Both the position numbers and the translations under genes were made by a program. Under the pieces are notes generated by a model, which worked only from the letters and a program-made list of their open reading frames with translations, searched no databases and had not been told where the DNA came from. DNA of 64,000 nt from the NCBI RefSeq assembly GCF_005405585.1, contig NZ_BJEQ01000002.1:1-64000 (forward strand), written 5' to 3'. This document shows positions 17,879 through 26,516 of the stretch, one piece after another. The number at the start of each line of letters is the position of its first letter. Position 1 is the stretch's first letter. This DNA is from Agarivorans sp. Toyoura001 (GTDB lineage: Bacteria > Pseudomonadota > Gammaproteobacteria > Enterobacterales > Celerinatantimonadaceae).

Positions 17879-20698
17879 TTAAGGTAAAACCACACAAGTT
17901 GGTGCTACAAAGTTGCCTGAATGCTCGCCTTGTAAGCCAAACGAAGCACTAGCACTCGGCGCTAGTTGCCCGTTATGAACCACATTGCTAGCACTAATAC
18001 CTAAGCCATCACTGGCGAGATTTAGCTCTGCATTCCAGCCATTGGCCAAAGATACTGCTTCGCTGAATGCTAGGTTAACTTTCCAACCGGTTACCGCTTC
18101 AGTCCCACCGTTCGTCACCGTGATAGCGTTGATAACAAAACCGGTAGACCATGAGTCAGCTTTACCAACTTCACAAGTAAGGTCTCCAACAGGAGTCACC
18201 GCACCTTGCTTAACCACCAAGCTTAAACTGGCTTCGGCACTTATTTCTGTACCTTGTTCATCAGTGGCAATCACCGCGATGGCAACCGTGCCTTCGGTAT
18301 CCGGCATGGTTAAGGTCACTGCTCCGCTACCGACACGGCTAGTGGCAAGCGTGCCATCTAAGTACACATTGGCTCCATGAGCGTTTGCAACATCGAGCTG
18401 CAAGTTCACATCGCTTGATGGACTCACTTCAGTGCCATTGGTTGGCGAACTAATGGTTACTGCGGGAATGATCGGTGCTGCTACATCTACGGTTACCGTA
18501 GCCGCTTGCGATACTGCTGCTTGATCGTCACTGGCGGTAAAGCTAAAGCTGTCACTACCAAAGTAACCAGCGGTAGGCACGTAACTGGCAACATCACCGC
18601 TTAAGGTGACAGAGCCATGTGCTGGCTGGCTAGCAATGGCATAGCTGGCAATAGTGCCATCGCTATCAGTTGCGGCAAGAGTAATTGAAGCAGGGGTATC
18701 AAACGGTGTAGCCACTGTTTGACTTTGCGCGATTGGCGCACAATTTATACCGGTCGCTCCGCCACACTCAGCACTAGGTTCCGCTCCCCATACCAATAAA
18801 CCTGCGTCGTACATGGCAATTTTAGGTGCAAGTTCATGCGCATTACTGTAGCTATCCCAAGAAGGGTCGTTAGCGTTATCCCAATCAGGATTGTTGGTAT
18901 TGGTTGGCAATGCCAAACGGAACTGCACTTCTTTTTTCGAAGGAGACTGGCCGCCAGGGTAAATATCTACACCATCAAAACTAATCTCGGCGTAGTAAAT
19001 GTTATCGCCTTCATTACCCCATGGGTGTAAACCACTAAAACCAGTACCTTGTGAATATGCCGTGCTTACTGTTACGTCATTTGCGGTATAACCTGCAGCA
19101 ACAACTTCAGTTAAATCAACCCAGTAACGTAGGCTAAGCTTATCGGTAACACGTGATGGCCAAGCAGTATGGTTATGCACACGCGCACTAATTTCTATAT
19201 GGCGCGGCCCTTCGGAGTTAACTTTGGCGTCTATGTAGAGTTCGGTATCGCGTACTTCTTTAGGCGGGAAATCCGCTTCAGCAATCGGTGCACCGCCATG
19301 ATCTAACCACAAGCGGGCCAAGGCTGAAGTAAAGCCAGCGTTGTAATCGGTGGCCACTTCATTTTTGTAGTAATCACCGCGATCGTCTGCGTATGAATCA
19401 TCTTTACCTGGCCCACCCACTAGCGCACCAATCAGTAAGTGACGATTCTCAACGGGATGGCTGGATAAACTGTCTGCCCAAGCACCATGTGCGGTACGGT
19501 GATGCGGCTTAGTCGGGTGGTAAGAACCATAGCCAATTTGGTAAGAAATGTTGAGTGGGTTATCCCCTAAAATGTAATCTAGCTGACTTTTCGCAAAATC
19601 GTAGTAAGTAGCAGCCTTGGTTGGTGCCAATGCATTCGCTTTAAGAAAATCAGAATAGATAAGCGCTAAGAATGAAGTATTAGAAGTGTAACGGGCTGCG
19701 CCCCATACATCTAAAAAGGCTAAGCCGCCTGGTGTGTAGGCAATTTTCTCGCCATTAAAGCCAGTGGTCCAGTAATCCAACCAGCGCTCGGCATCATCTT
19801 GATAGACTTGCTCACCAGTAAGTTTGGCCAACAATACATAAGAGCCATAAGATTTATCATCCCAAGCTTGGCCCCATTTGTAGGCACGGTACTCCGTTTG
19901 ACCTTCGTTACCGAGGTTAGGGTATTCAAGCTTAGCTTTATCCAAATACGCAACATCATTAGTGGCGCGGTATAACCAAATTGCCCCCCACACTAACTCA
20001 TCTTGATAGCCACTCCAGGAGTTGTAAAAGGCTTTAGCGTCGGTAATGGCATCTGAATATTTGCCGCGATAATTGTCAGCAAAACTATAAAGCTGCTTAG
20101 CGTGATCTAACAACGTGGCCGAATATACTGGGTCACTTTCTGCAAATACCATTGAAATGGCGGCCAGCGCTGCAGCGGTTTCACCGGCTAAATCTGAACC
20201 AGGATTGGCTGCATCAATTTTGTAAGAAGGACGCTCCATTTGCATCACTTCTGCAGATCCCCACCAAGCATGGTCGATGCTACCACCGCCCACTTGGCCA
20301 TATAATTCATTAGGTGCGGTATGCGCTTTTAGAAAATAATCGGCCACAAAGCGCAGGTTATTTTTAATATGTTCAAGCTGATTAGTTTGAGAATAGGCTT
20401 CTGGATACTCAATAACCCCCCACGCCAACATGGTCGCAGTAGAGGCCATTGGGAAGCCAAATTTAACGTGGTCACCGGCGTCATACCAACCACCAGTGAG
20501 ATCTACATTGTTATCGCTACCATCATTTAAGGCTGAATCGCCGCGCCATTCGGTACGGTTCCAATCAGGAATGACACCCGATTGCTGAGCTTCGTAAAAG
20601 TAGATGGATTTTTGCAAGGCTTCACCATAATTGGCCGCTTGCGCCGACATTGCACTCGTTACTATCGCCGTGGCGAGAAGTGTTTTCCTTAACATCAT
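17879..20698 (-). CDS. Secreted GH9 endoglucanase with CBM3c, Ig-like domains and CBM2 (copy 2)
   Basis: This is the paralogue of the gene at 12385-15207, with the same architecture: signal peptide, GH9 barrel with WYDAGDH and NEVATDYNAGF catalytic motifs, CBM3c, two Ig-like domains and CBM2. From the ATG at 20696-20698 it encodes 939 aa, matching the 940 aa of copy 1. The open frame extends upstream to 20812, but copy 1 and the start of the signal peptide (MLRKTLLATA) argue against those residues. Differences are spread over the Ig-like and CBM2 regions more than over the catalytic domain. It is probably the first gene of a GH9-GH5 transcript. Confidence 0.94.
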   Translation of the reverse strand: MMLRKTLLATAIVTSAMSAQAANYGEALQKSIYFYEAQQSGVIPDWNRTEWRGDSALNDGSDNNVDLTGGWYDAGDHVKFGFPMASTATMLAWGVIEYPEAYSQTNQLEHIKNNLRFVADYFLKAHTAPNELYGQVGGGSIDHAWWGSAEVMQMERPSYKIDAANPGSDLAGETAAALAAISMVFAESDPVYSATLLDHAKQLYSFADNYRGKYSDAITDAKAFYNSWSGYQDELVWGAIWLYRATNDVAYLDKAKLEYPNLGNEGQTEYRAYKWGQAWDDKSYGSYVLLAKLTGEQVYQDDAERWLDYWTTGFNGEKIAYTPGGLAFLDVWGAARYTSNTSFLALIYSDFLKANALAPTKAATYYDFAKSQLDYILGDNPLNISYQIGYGSYHPTKPHHRTAHGAWADSLSSHPVENRHLLIGALVGGPGKDDSYADDRGDYYKNEVATDYNAGFTSALARLWLDHGGAPIAEADFPPKEVRDTELYIDAKVNSEGPRHIEISARVHNHTAWPSRVTDKLSLRYWVDLTEVVAAGYTANDVTVSTAYSQGTGFSGLHPWGNEGDNIYYAEISFDGVDIYPGGQSPSKKEVQFRLALPTNTNNPDWDNANDPSWDSYSNAHELAPKIAMYDAGLLVWGAEPSAECGGATGINCAPIAQSQTVATPFDTPASITLAATDSDGTIASYAIASQPAHGSVTLSGDVASYVPTAGYFGSDSFSFTASDDQAAVSQAATVTVDVAAPIIPAVTISSPTNGTEVSPSSDVNLQLDVANAHGANVYLDGTLATSRVGSGAVTLTMPDTEGTVAIAVIATDEQGTEISAEASLSLVVKQGAVTPVGDLTCEVGKADSWSTGFVINAITVTNGGTEAVTGWKVNLAFSEAVSLANGWNAELNLASDGLGISASNVVHNGQLAPSASASFGLQGEHSGNFVAPTCVVLP

Positions 20699-20740
20699 GT
20701 CTTGTCTCTCTTTGTTTGCAAAATTAGCTATTTTCTTCCT

Positions 20741-20767
20741 CGCCATCTTTGTAGCGGTAGAAAGTAC
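20741..20767 (-). promoter_or_regulatory. Conserved upstream element of GH9 copy 2
   Basis: Plus-strand GTAGCGGTAGAAAGTAC, preceded by GCCATCTTT, matches the block at 15251-15278. It lies 43-69 bp before the chosen start, the same spacing as in copy 1, and supports the shorter start at 20698 because it would otherwise fall inside coding sequence. Confidence 0.5.
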
Positions 20768-21102
20768 ACTGGCGTATTTACCAATTACAAACAGAGAACT
20801 TGACCATGCCATGCTAACTCGTGGCGGTTCTCATTAGGCCATACACCTTTTTGGTAAACCTTCTATTGAGGTTTGACTCATTTAAGAAACTAGCAAGCCC
20901 GTTTAAGTTCTCAAGGCGATTATTGACAAACTTGAAACCAATCAAGAAAAATATTTTAATGATGAAACTAACAGGAAACTTTGAGAGCGTTTTCATAAGA
21001 AAAACTGCTCAAGGTCGCTAATAGGATCTGCTAAGACCAGCGACCTTTTACCGATAAAATAGCTAATTGTGCTTGAAAGTGAGGCTTTCAAGCATAATCA
21101 AA
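20768..21102. other. Intergenic region with two hairpins
   Basis: There is no supportable gene here; short open frames on both strands lack ribosome-binding sites. AAGGTCGCT (21011) pairs with AGCGACCTT (21039) around a 19-nt loop and is followed by TTA. TGCTTGAAAG and CTTTCAAGCA (21068-21094) form a 10-bp stem just after the SemiSWEET-like gene and may end its transcript. Confidence 0.5.
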
Positions 21103-21408
21103 TCAGGCACTTAAAGCCTCGATAGAGGCTGTATCACGATACTTGAGGCGTTTATACACCAATACCGACACCATGGTGAGATTGGCGGCTAACACTAGAG
21201 AAGTAGTAACAGATAACAGTGGGTCACCCACTACAAACACCGTATAAGTCCATGCAAGTACGGCATTACACTGGAACATAATCCAGCTCATAAATGAGAT
21301 ATCTTTTGCCGGTCCTTTGATTCGCATTAAGCGGATAATCTGCGGGCTGAAAGACAAAATAGAAATAAGCCAACTGAAGGGATATAAAAATTGTATAAAC
21401 TGTTCCAA
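21103..21408 (-). CDS. SemiSWEET/PQ-loop family small membrane protein
   Basis: A 101-aa protein with three predicted TM helices and the proline-glutamine loop motif FSPQI in the first helix, the hallmark of PQ-loop/SemiSWEET half-transporters. These dimerise to form a sugar or related solute pathway in the inner membrane. The conserved IxFMSW segment marks helix 2. No ribosome-binding detail changes the start. Substrate unknown; a link to the neighbouring cellulases' sugars is speculative. Confidence 0.7.
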   Translation of the reverse strand: MEQFIQFLYPFSWLISILSFSPQIIRLMRIKGPAKDISFMSWIMFQCNAVLAWTYTVFVVGDPLLSVTTSLVLAANLTMVSVLVYKRLKYRDTASIEALSA

Positions 21409-21544
21409 GTAGTTCTCCGATAGCCAAAACGCGCCATCCGAGGCGAACAGTCATACCTTTAGTGCAGGCGAAAAAGTAAGCAAGTTAAAATCTGCGGCGA
21501 TGATACACCAGCCTTGTGTACCGGTCAAAACTTAAGCAGCTATT

Positions 21545-22510
21545 TTAAGGTGTTTTATGCTGATACATATCTTGATCGGCTAAAGCAAGTATGTTTTCTA
21601 CTTCCATGGTTAAATCTACGTCAGCGTAACCAATGGTCACTGTGTACAAAGGCAGGTCTGATTCCGAATATTGGGCAAACTGCTCGGTAAAGCGAGTGGC
21701 TATCGCCTCAAAATCAGAATCTTGCTCAATCAAGACTAATGCAACAAACTCATCGCCGCCCATTCGGCCAATAACGTCGGAGCTGCGCACGCAATGGCGC
21801 ATTGCTTTAGCCACATCAATTAACACATTGTCTCCAACTGCATGGCCATGGGTATCATTGATTTGCTTGAACTTATCAATATCTAAGTAAAATACACCTA
21901 AGCGTGACCCCATTCGTTTGGCCAAACGGATCCTTTGCTGAGCTAACGAGCTGAAACCTCTACGATTATTTAATTCTGTAAGAGGATCGGTTACTGCCAG
22001 CTTTTGCATTTGTAAGTACAATTCAAGCAAGGACAAGTCCGCTTCTAGGATATCTCTTAACTGCTCTATCAGCTCAAAGTAAGTATCGTCGTAATTGGTC
22101 TCACGGTAATCTAATACACAAAAGGTACCAAAGGCTTTCCCGTTAGGCCAAAACACTGGAACACCGAGATAAGACCGAAAGCCATCCTTATGCACTTCAG
22201 GGTTTGAGTCCCAACAGGGGTCTATCGTAGCGTTAGCTACATAAAGGCTTTGGCGAGTTTCAACTATTTTGCGGCAAAATATATTCGCTTCTGGCTCTAC
22301 CACCATACCCGCGCTGTAGGGATTGCTTTGCTGCTCACTGGCAATAGCAACTTGGTAACCCGAAGAAGTATGTTGGACTAAAAAACCTGCTGGAGCGTCA
22401 AACAATTTAGCTAACAGGTTTACCGTGCGCTGCCACTTAGTAAGTGAAATGAGATCGTTGGGGCTATCCAGAATCCATTGTTCAGGATCAATTGCAGGTT
22501 TTAGTGGCAT
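21545..22510 (-). CDS. GAF-GGDEF diguanylate cyclase
   Basis: A 321-aa cytoplasmic protein with an N-terminal GAF sensory domain (about 20-155) and a C-terminal GGDEF domain (about 160-320). The active site is intact (GRMGGDEF), and an RSSD inhibitory I-site lies five residues before it, so c-di-GMP synthesis with product feedback is expected. The ATG at 22508-22510 is preferred because GGAGG lies 6 nt upstream; the ATG at 22522 overlaps that signal. It appears monocistronic. Confidence 0.9.
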   Translation of the reverse strand: MPLKPAIDPEQWILDSPNDLISLTKWQRTVNLLAKLFDAPAGFLVQHTSSGYQVAIASEQQSNPYSAGMVVEPEANIFCRKIVETRQSLYVANATIDPCWDSNPEVHKDGFRSYLGVPVFWPNGKAFGTFCVLDYRETNYDDTYFELIEQLRDILEADLSLLELYLQMQKLAVTDPLTELNNRRGFSSLAQQRIRLAKRMGSRLGVFYLDIDKFKQINDTHGHAVGDNVLIDVAKAMRHCVRSSDVIGRMGGDEFVALVLIEQDSDFEAIATRFTEQFAQYSESDLPLYTVTIGYADVDLTMEVENILALADQDMYQHKTP

Positions 22511-22774
22511 CTGCACCTCCATGCTAGACTTTATGTCTTCAAGCCTTACTCACAGCCATCATACAAATTCTAAGAAAGAAGTACTTGTAGCGCTCGTTAT
22601 CAATTGCCGCCATCAAATGCATACTAAGATTTTAAGTGGCAACAATTATTTACTTAACCTCACCTCACTAACGTTAATCGGCTAACCCTATCGAGCAAAA
22701 TAGATTTAGCTTTATAGCTCACTAATAGTTTAAAAATCTGCAGAAATCAGCTTAAACCTAAAGCTTAGACAAAC

Positions 22775-22996
22775 TTAATGACCACCACCGCAACTCATGT
22801 TTTGCCACATATAAAGCTGCTCTGCAGTTAAACCGGATTTTTTAGTCGAATCGGAAGACTGCTGAATAGACGCCAGTAAATCGTCATCTGTAGCGCCGGC
22901 TTGTTCTATGTTTGTTGGTGCAGAACTAACGATAGGTTGATTAGAACAAGCGACTAAATAAACAGCCGCAAATAATACCGATATGGTTTTCATCAC
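22775..22996 (-). CDS. Small predicted lipoprotein
   Basis: A 73-aa protein with a lipoprotein signal (VLFAAVYLVAC, lipobox cysteine about residue 17). It has a short Ser/Thr/Asp-rich body and ends in CGGGH, a potential metal-binding tail. A second ATG one codon downstream is equally possible as start. Function unknown. It shows the composition of an envelope-anchored small protein. Confidence 0.6.
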   Translation of the reverse strand: MMKTISVLFAAVYLVACSNQPIVSSAPTNIEQAGATDDDLLASIQQSSDSTKKSGLTAEQLYMWQNMSCGGGH

Positions 22997-23238
22997 TCAC
23001 ACCCCAGAAATGCAACATAATGATAACAACTTAGTATTATTTACGTTAAATGTCACTCGCTAACTGAGTTAAAGCCCGCAGGATGAAGACGCGTATACAA
23101 ACACGCCCCATACCGAATCGGCATCAAGCCAATACTCTACCGCTTAACAGTATCAAAAATTGGCACCTTGGCTACGTTATATCAATATGGAAACTACAAA
23201 GCTTTGCTAGCCTCTAGCTAACGTTCAAGAGGCGATTT

Positions 23239-23514
23239 ATGAGTAAAACAGACATACATGCGGTGATACAAAGCTTTACCTGTATGGAAGAAGCGCTGCG
23301 CTATTTTGAGATTGATTTTGATAATGGCTTTATCGACGAATATCGAGAACTGCTCACTAAACGCTTTGGTGGTAACTTGATCATGAGCAAAGCCAATGAT
23401 TGGTTCTCTGCGCGTCGCGCATTAAAAAATGCCTACTGCAAAACCCAACGAGAACGTTTAGACAAACACACTCGCTCGGCCTGCCGAGGTTGTACGTCTT
23501 GCGAGCGACGCTAA
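23239..23514 (+). CDS. NifW-like small protein (no nif genes nearby)
   Basis: A 91-aa protein whose core (EEALRYFEIDFDNGFIDEY and the following RELLTKRF, then ARRALKNAY) resembles the NifW nitrogenase-protective family pattern of an acidic helix, a Y/F-D turn, an R-x-x-L-x-x-RF helix and a late ALxxAY helix. Unusually it ends in a cysteine cluster, CRGCTSC, that may bind metal. NifW normally accompanies nitrogenase, and none is seen here, so the role must differ if the homology is real. ATG follows AGAGGCG. Confidence 0.45.
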   Translation: MSKTDIHAVIQSFTCMEEALRYFEIDFDNGFIDEYRELLTKRFGGNLIMSKANDWFSARRALKNAYCKTQRERLDKHTRSACRGCTSCERR

Positions 23515-23535
23515 AAATAGTCCTAACTACTCTTT

Positions 23536-23685
23536 TTATTGCCCCACCCAAGAACCATTTACGCATTTATAGCTACCAATGGTCGCCCCTTCCGGGTAAA
23601 CATTGCCGCCATGCACGCAATCGGCAATGCTTGGCAAACTAAGAGCAAGCCCAATAATAGCCACTAACATCGGTAATTTTTTCAT
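23536..23685 (-). CDS. Very small exported protein with C-NGSW motif
   Basis: A 49-aa protein with a signal peptide (about 1-21) and a 28-residue mature part with two cysteines. Its pattern C-x3-G-x2-Y-x-EGA-x2-G-x3-C-x-NGS-[WF] is shared exactly with the gene directly upstream, so the two are paralogous domains. The start ATG (23683-23685) overlaps the upstream stop as ATGA and is preceded by AGGAG, indicating translational coupling. The two cysteines probably form a disulfide after export. Function unknown. Confidence 0.75.
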   Translation of the reverse strand: MKKLPMLVAIIGLALSLPSIADCVHGGNVYPEGATIGSYKCVNGSWVGQ

Positions 23686-23951
23686 TGCTCTGCTCCTAAA
23701 GCATGCTGCTCACTGTTGTCTGTTTGTGGTGTTAATGATGCGCTTACATGGATGCCATTTCGGCTTACCAAATCACCCTCACCATTAGGCGTAGTTGTAC
23801 TTCGGCTGGCTTTATCCGCCGATGTAAAACTTCCATTTAGGCAAACTAAATTACCTAATTTCGCACCTTCATCGTAAATATCTCCCTGTAAGGTACAGTT
23901 AGCATTTACCGATACACTGAAAGGCAAAAGACAAATCAACCATTTGTTCAT
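23682..23951 (-). CDS. Small exported protein, paralogue of the following gene
   Basis: An 89-aa protein starting at the ATG 23949-23951, which overlaps the stop of the upstream gene as ATGA. A signal peptide (about 1-17) precedes the same two-cysteine module as its neighbour (CTLQG...CLNGSF). A low-complexity Ser/Thr/Asn tail follows. Codon use and position show that it belongs to a three-gene coupled operon. Periplasmic or outer-surface location is inferred; function unknown. Confidence 0.7.
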   Translation of the reverse strand: MNKWLICLLPFSVSVNANCTLQGDIYDEGAKLGNLVCLNGSFTSADKASRSTTTPNGEGDLVSRNGIHVSASLTPQTDNSEQHALGAEQ

Positions 23952-24970
23952 TTTTCGCACCATCGTTTAAGTTTTGCTTCCCACGCTTTTTTCCAACTGT
24001 GCTCTAGCGCTACCTTTTTAGCCTGCTCTCTATAATCTTTTCTGCGTTGTACTAAATCCGCTTTCGCCACAGAGTCGAGCACGAGTAAATGTTCTAAATC
24101 GACTAATCGCTTAAACTGTTCCGTATCCTTTTGGCTCATGTATTGCCGCAAATCATCATCGATCACCGAACCATAAAGCGTATTCGTTTTAAATAGCATT
24201 TCAGACAATTGACCTAACTCAACTTGCCTCTGCGCCTTTAACTCATTCACAGTTAAAGACTCAGCTTGTGAGTTAGATTTATTGATACGTAAACCGCTTA
24301 GATTAGAAAATATAAAACTTGATCGTGAAAAGGTATCAGCACGCTCGTCTTTAGTACCAGACAACTCAATAGATACATCTTTGAAGTTACCCCAATACGC
24401 TCGCGCGCCATGAAACAGACTTTGACTAAAGTTAACGTTTCGAAAATTCACGTAACTAGACTCTGGCATATCAAACGCCACTTTAGCCAAATAGCTGTTT
24501 TCCAGATTGACGCAATACAACGTGGTTGTTTGAAAAGTAATGTCTTTAAGCTCTACTCCACTTAAATCTTTACCCGCCAACGAAAGCGACTTTTTACTCA
24601 CAAAGCTGCGTGTAGTGTCGAACAAATACGTTAGCTCGTTACTTGCTAAAAACTGAATAACTTGGGCAACCAAAGAAGGGTAATTTAAACTTTCAAACAG
24701 CAGTTGAGAGCGAGAGACTATAAAACGTTCTAAGCGCGCCTCATCAGTATTAGATAAAACAATGGCATCACTCACAGCCGATACAAAATAAGCAACATTC
24801 GCCACCTGCGCAGCACGCTTTTGTTCATCTAGTTGTCTAGTGAAATTGTCAGCTGAACTCTTAAGCGATACGTACGCTAAAACAACCGCAATGATAGTGG
24901 CAGCAGAACTCAATACACCATGGTGTGATGATACCCAATCCCATGCTTTCTTAAGCCAGATAATTAACAT
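23948..24970 (-). CDS. Membrane-anchored protein with pentapeptide-like repeats
   Basis: A 340-aa protein with one N-terminal TM helix (about 19-38). A helical region follows (40-130), then a stretch with A/S-x-L/F-x-N-type fivefold periodicity (about 130-235, e.g. NLENSYLAKVAF and VNFRNVNFSQSLFHGA) typical of a pentapeptide right-handed helix. The C-terminal tail is charged and helical. The bulk is probably cytoplasmic. It is first in an operon with two small exported proteins, both coupled by 4-nt overlaps. I recognise no named family beyond pentapeptide-type repeats. Confidence 0.7.
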   Translation of the reverse strand: MLIIWLKKAWDWVSSHHGVLSSAATIIAVVLAYVSLKSSADNFTRQLDEQKRAAQVANVAYFVSAVSDAIVLSNTDEARLERFIVSRSQLLFESLNYPSLVAQVIQFLASNELTYLFDTTRSFVSKKSLSLAGKDLSGVELKDITFQTTTLYCVNLENSYLAKVAFDMPESSYVNFRNVNFSQSLFHGARAYWGNFKDVSIELSGTKDERADTFSRSSFIFSNLSGLRINKSNSQAESLTVNELKAQRQVELGQLSEMLFKTNTLYGSVIDDDLRQYMSQKDTEQFKRLVDLEHLLVLDSVAKADLVQRRKDYREQAKKVALEHSWKKAWEAKLKRWCEK

Positions 24971-25096
24971 TGCACTGCCACGCTGTTGCCCACGCTAGTG
25001 ATAAATCAATCTAATGACTTAATGCATAACGAGTACCTAAAATGACAAACATAATAAAATCAAGCTGTTCAATATTTAAGCAAAAGCGCTTGTGTG

Positions 25097-25123
25097 AAAA
25101 ATGTAAAGAAAAGCGACATTTTT
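25097..25123. promoter_or_regulatory. Inverted repeat upstream of malE-like gene
   Basis: AAAAATGT and ACATTTTT face each other across an 11-base spacer in the 302-bp gap before the MalE-like gene. It could be an operator. Apart from this and the CRP-like site I see nothing in the gap. Confidence 0.35.
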
Positions 25124-25182
25124 AAGCGAAATACAAGTGATTACGTTTTGTATCTCATTTATTAAAAACGCCTGAGATTGAT

Positions 25183-25199
25183 TGTGATAAACCTCAATT
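25183..25199 (+). promoter_or_regulatory. Possible CRP binding site upstream of malE-like gene
   Basis: TGTGATAAACCTCAATT has a perfect left CRP half (TGTGA), the correct 6-base spacer and a weak right half (TCAAT instead of TCACA). It lies about 75 bp before the start codon, a sensible place for activation of a sugar-uptake gene. Confidence 0.35.
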
Positions 25200-25272
25200 G
25201 CCCAAAGTCGCTTGCTTGCAAAGCACTGTCATTTTCTCAATGCTACATTCGCAAGTAATAGGGAATTAAAAA

Positions 25273-26451
25273 ATGATAACTAGAATAAGCAGCCTCGCGG
25301 CCACGTTATTAGTGCTGGGTATAGCCTGCGCAAAGGCCGATCAAGTCGATGCGCCTAGCATTACCATATGGACAGGTAAAAGCCATGCTCAAATGCAACA
25401 AATTGCGCAGGATTTCACCACCGATACAGGGGTAAGCGTTGAAGTAAAGCGCCCCGTTGATATAACCGGAAATTTTGAAATACAAGCCCGAAATGGCGAA
25501 GGTCCAGATGTTATTTTTTGGCCACATGACCGAATAGGTGATTGGGCTAAAGCAGGGTTGATCAGTGAATTAAAACCCAGTGAGTCACTAAAAGCTTCTG
25601 CGGTAGATTATGCTTGGGATGCCGTGAGCGTAGAAGGGAAAACCTACGGTTACCCAATTGGAATAGAAGCCATTAGCCTTATTTATAACAAGGCTTTAAT
25701 TAGCCAAGTACCGACTTCTTTTGAAGAGATTTTTCAATTAGATCAACAGTTACAAGAGCAACACAAAGCCAAGGCCATTTTGTGGGACTACAACAATACC
25801 TATTACACTTGGCCGTTGTTAGCGGCCGACGGCGCTTACGTTTTCGCTAAACAAAACCAGCGTTATAACGTTAAAGATACTGGAGTAAACCACCCTAGCG
25901 CCATGTATGCCGCAAACTTGCTAAAACGGATGCTTGATGAGCAAGTGATGCCCCGCAACGCCGATTATTCAATTATGGATGTACAGTTTATTAAAGGCGA
26001 AGTGGCCATGGTGATAAATGGCCCGTGGTATTGGGATGAGCTTAACAGTGTAGGGATGGATTTTGGGGTTGCTCCACTCCCTAGCGTGAATGGCAAGCCG
26101 GCAAAAGCCTTTGTTGGCATTTGGAGCGCAGTGGTCAATAGCGCCACTAAACATCCAGCCCTAGTGGACGAGTTTTTAAACTATTACCTAATGACGGTAG
26201 AAAACCAACGTTTGCTATTCAGCAGTGGCGACATTGGCGCAATGGCTAACCTCGAACTAGAAAAAGAACTCGCAAACGACCCAAAAGTTCAAGCTGTATA
26301 CGCAAGTGCAGCACAAGGTGAACCCATGCCAAACGCTGCCGCCATGGGCAAGTTTTGGGCTGCAATGGCGACCACACTAACTAACATCACCACCGGAAGG
26401 CAACCAGTAGAAAAAGCGCTTAATGCTGCCGCTAAGCGAATTACACGTTAA
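25273..26451 (+). CDS. malE: Maltose/maltodextrin-binding protein (MalE family)
   Basis: A 392-aa periplasmic solute-binding protein with a signal peptide (about 1-22). It parallels E. coli MalE throughout: ITIWTGKSHAQ (INGDKG region), GEGPDVIFWPHDR, YPIGIEAISLIYNK, the ligand-contact segment YTWPLLAADGAY, VAMVINGPWYW and the C-terminal GRQPVEKALNAAAKRIT. The ATG follows AGGGA. No malF, malG or malK is adjacent, so the permease must be encoded elsewhere or the protein has another use such as chemotaxis. Confidence 0.9.
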   Translation: MITRISSLAATLLVLGIACAKADQVDAPSITIWTGKSHAQMQQIAQDFTTDTGVSVEVKRPVDITGNFEIQARNGEGPDVIFWPHDRIGDWAKAGLISELKPSESLKASAVDYAWDAVSVEGKTYGYPIGIEAISLIYNKALISQVPTSFEEIFQLDQQLQEQHKAKAILWDYNNTYYTWPLLAADGAYVFAKQNQRYNVKDTGVNHPSAMYAANLLKRMLDEQVMPRNADYSIMDVQFIKGEVAMVINGPWYWDELNSVGMDFGVAPLPSVNGKPAKAFVGIWSAVVNSATKHPALVDEFLNYYLMTVENQRLLFSSGDIGAMANLELEKELANDPKVQAVYASAAQGEPMPNAAAMGKFWAAMATTLTNITTGRQPVEKALNAAAKRITR

Positions 26452-26456
26452 TAACA

Positions 26457-26484
26457 AAAAAGCCGAAGAGTAACTTCGGCTTTT
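26457..26484. terminator. Bidirectional intrinsic terminator after malE
   Basis: AAGCCGAAG-agtaa-CTTCGGCTT with A-runs before and T-runs after can terminate both the malE-like gene (plus) and the M48 peptidase gene (minus). Confidence 0.85.
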
Positions 26485-26516
26485 TATTTTCTTGATTTTA
26501 CTCTAATAAGCAACCT

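Noticed and set aside
20699-20812. N-terminal extension of GH9 copy 2 to 20812
   Set aside because: It would precede a complete signal peptide and cover the noncoding element shared with copy 1; the paralogue starts at the equivalent of 20698 or 20695.
20814-21021. Short open frames of 60 and 66 codons on both strands of the gap after GH9 copy 2
   Set aside because: No ribosome-binding site, odd composition, and each is the mirror of the other strand's frame; no domain seen.
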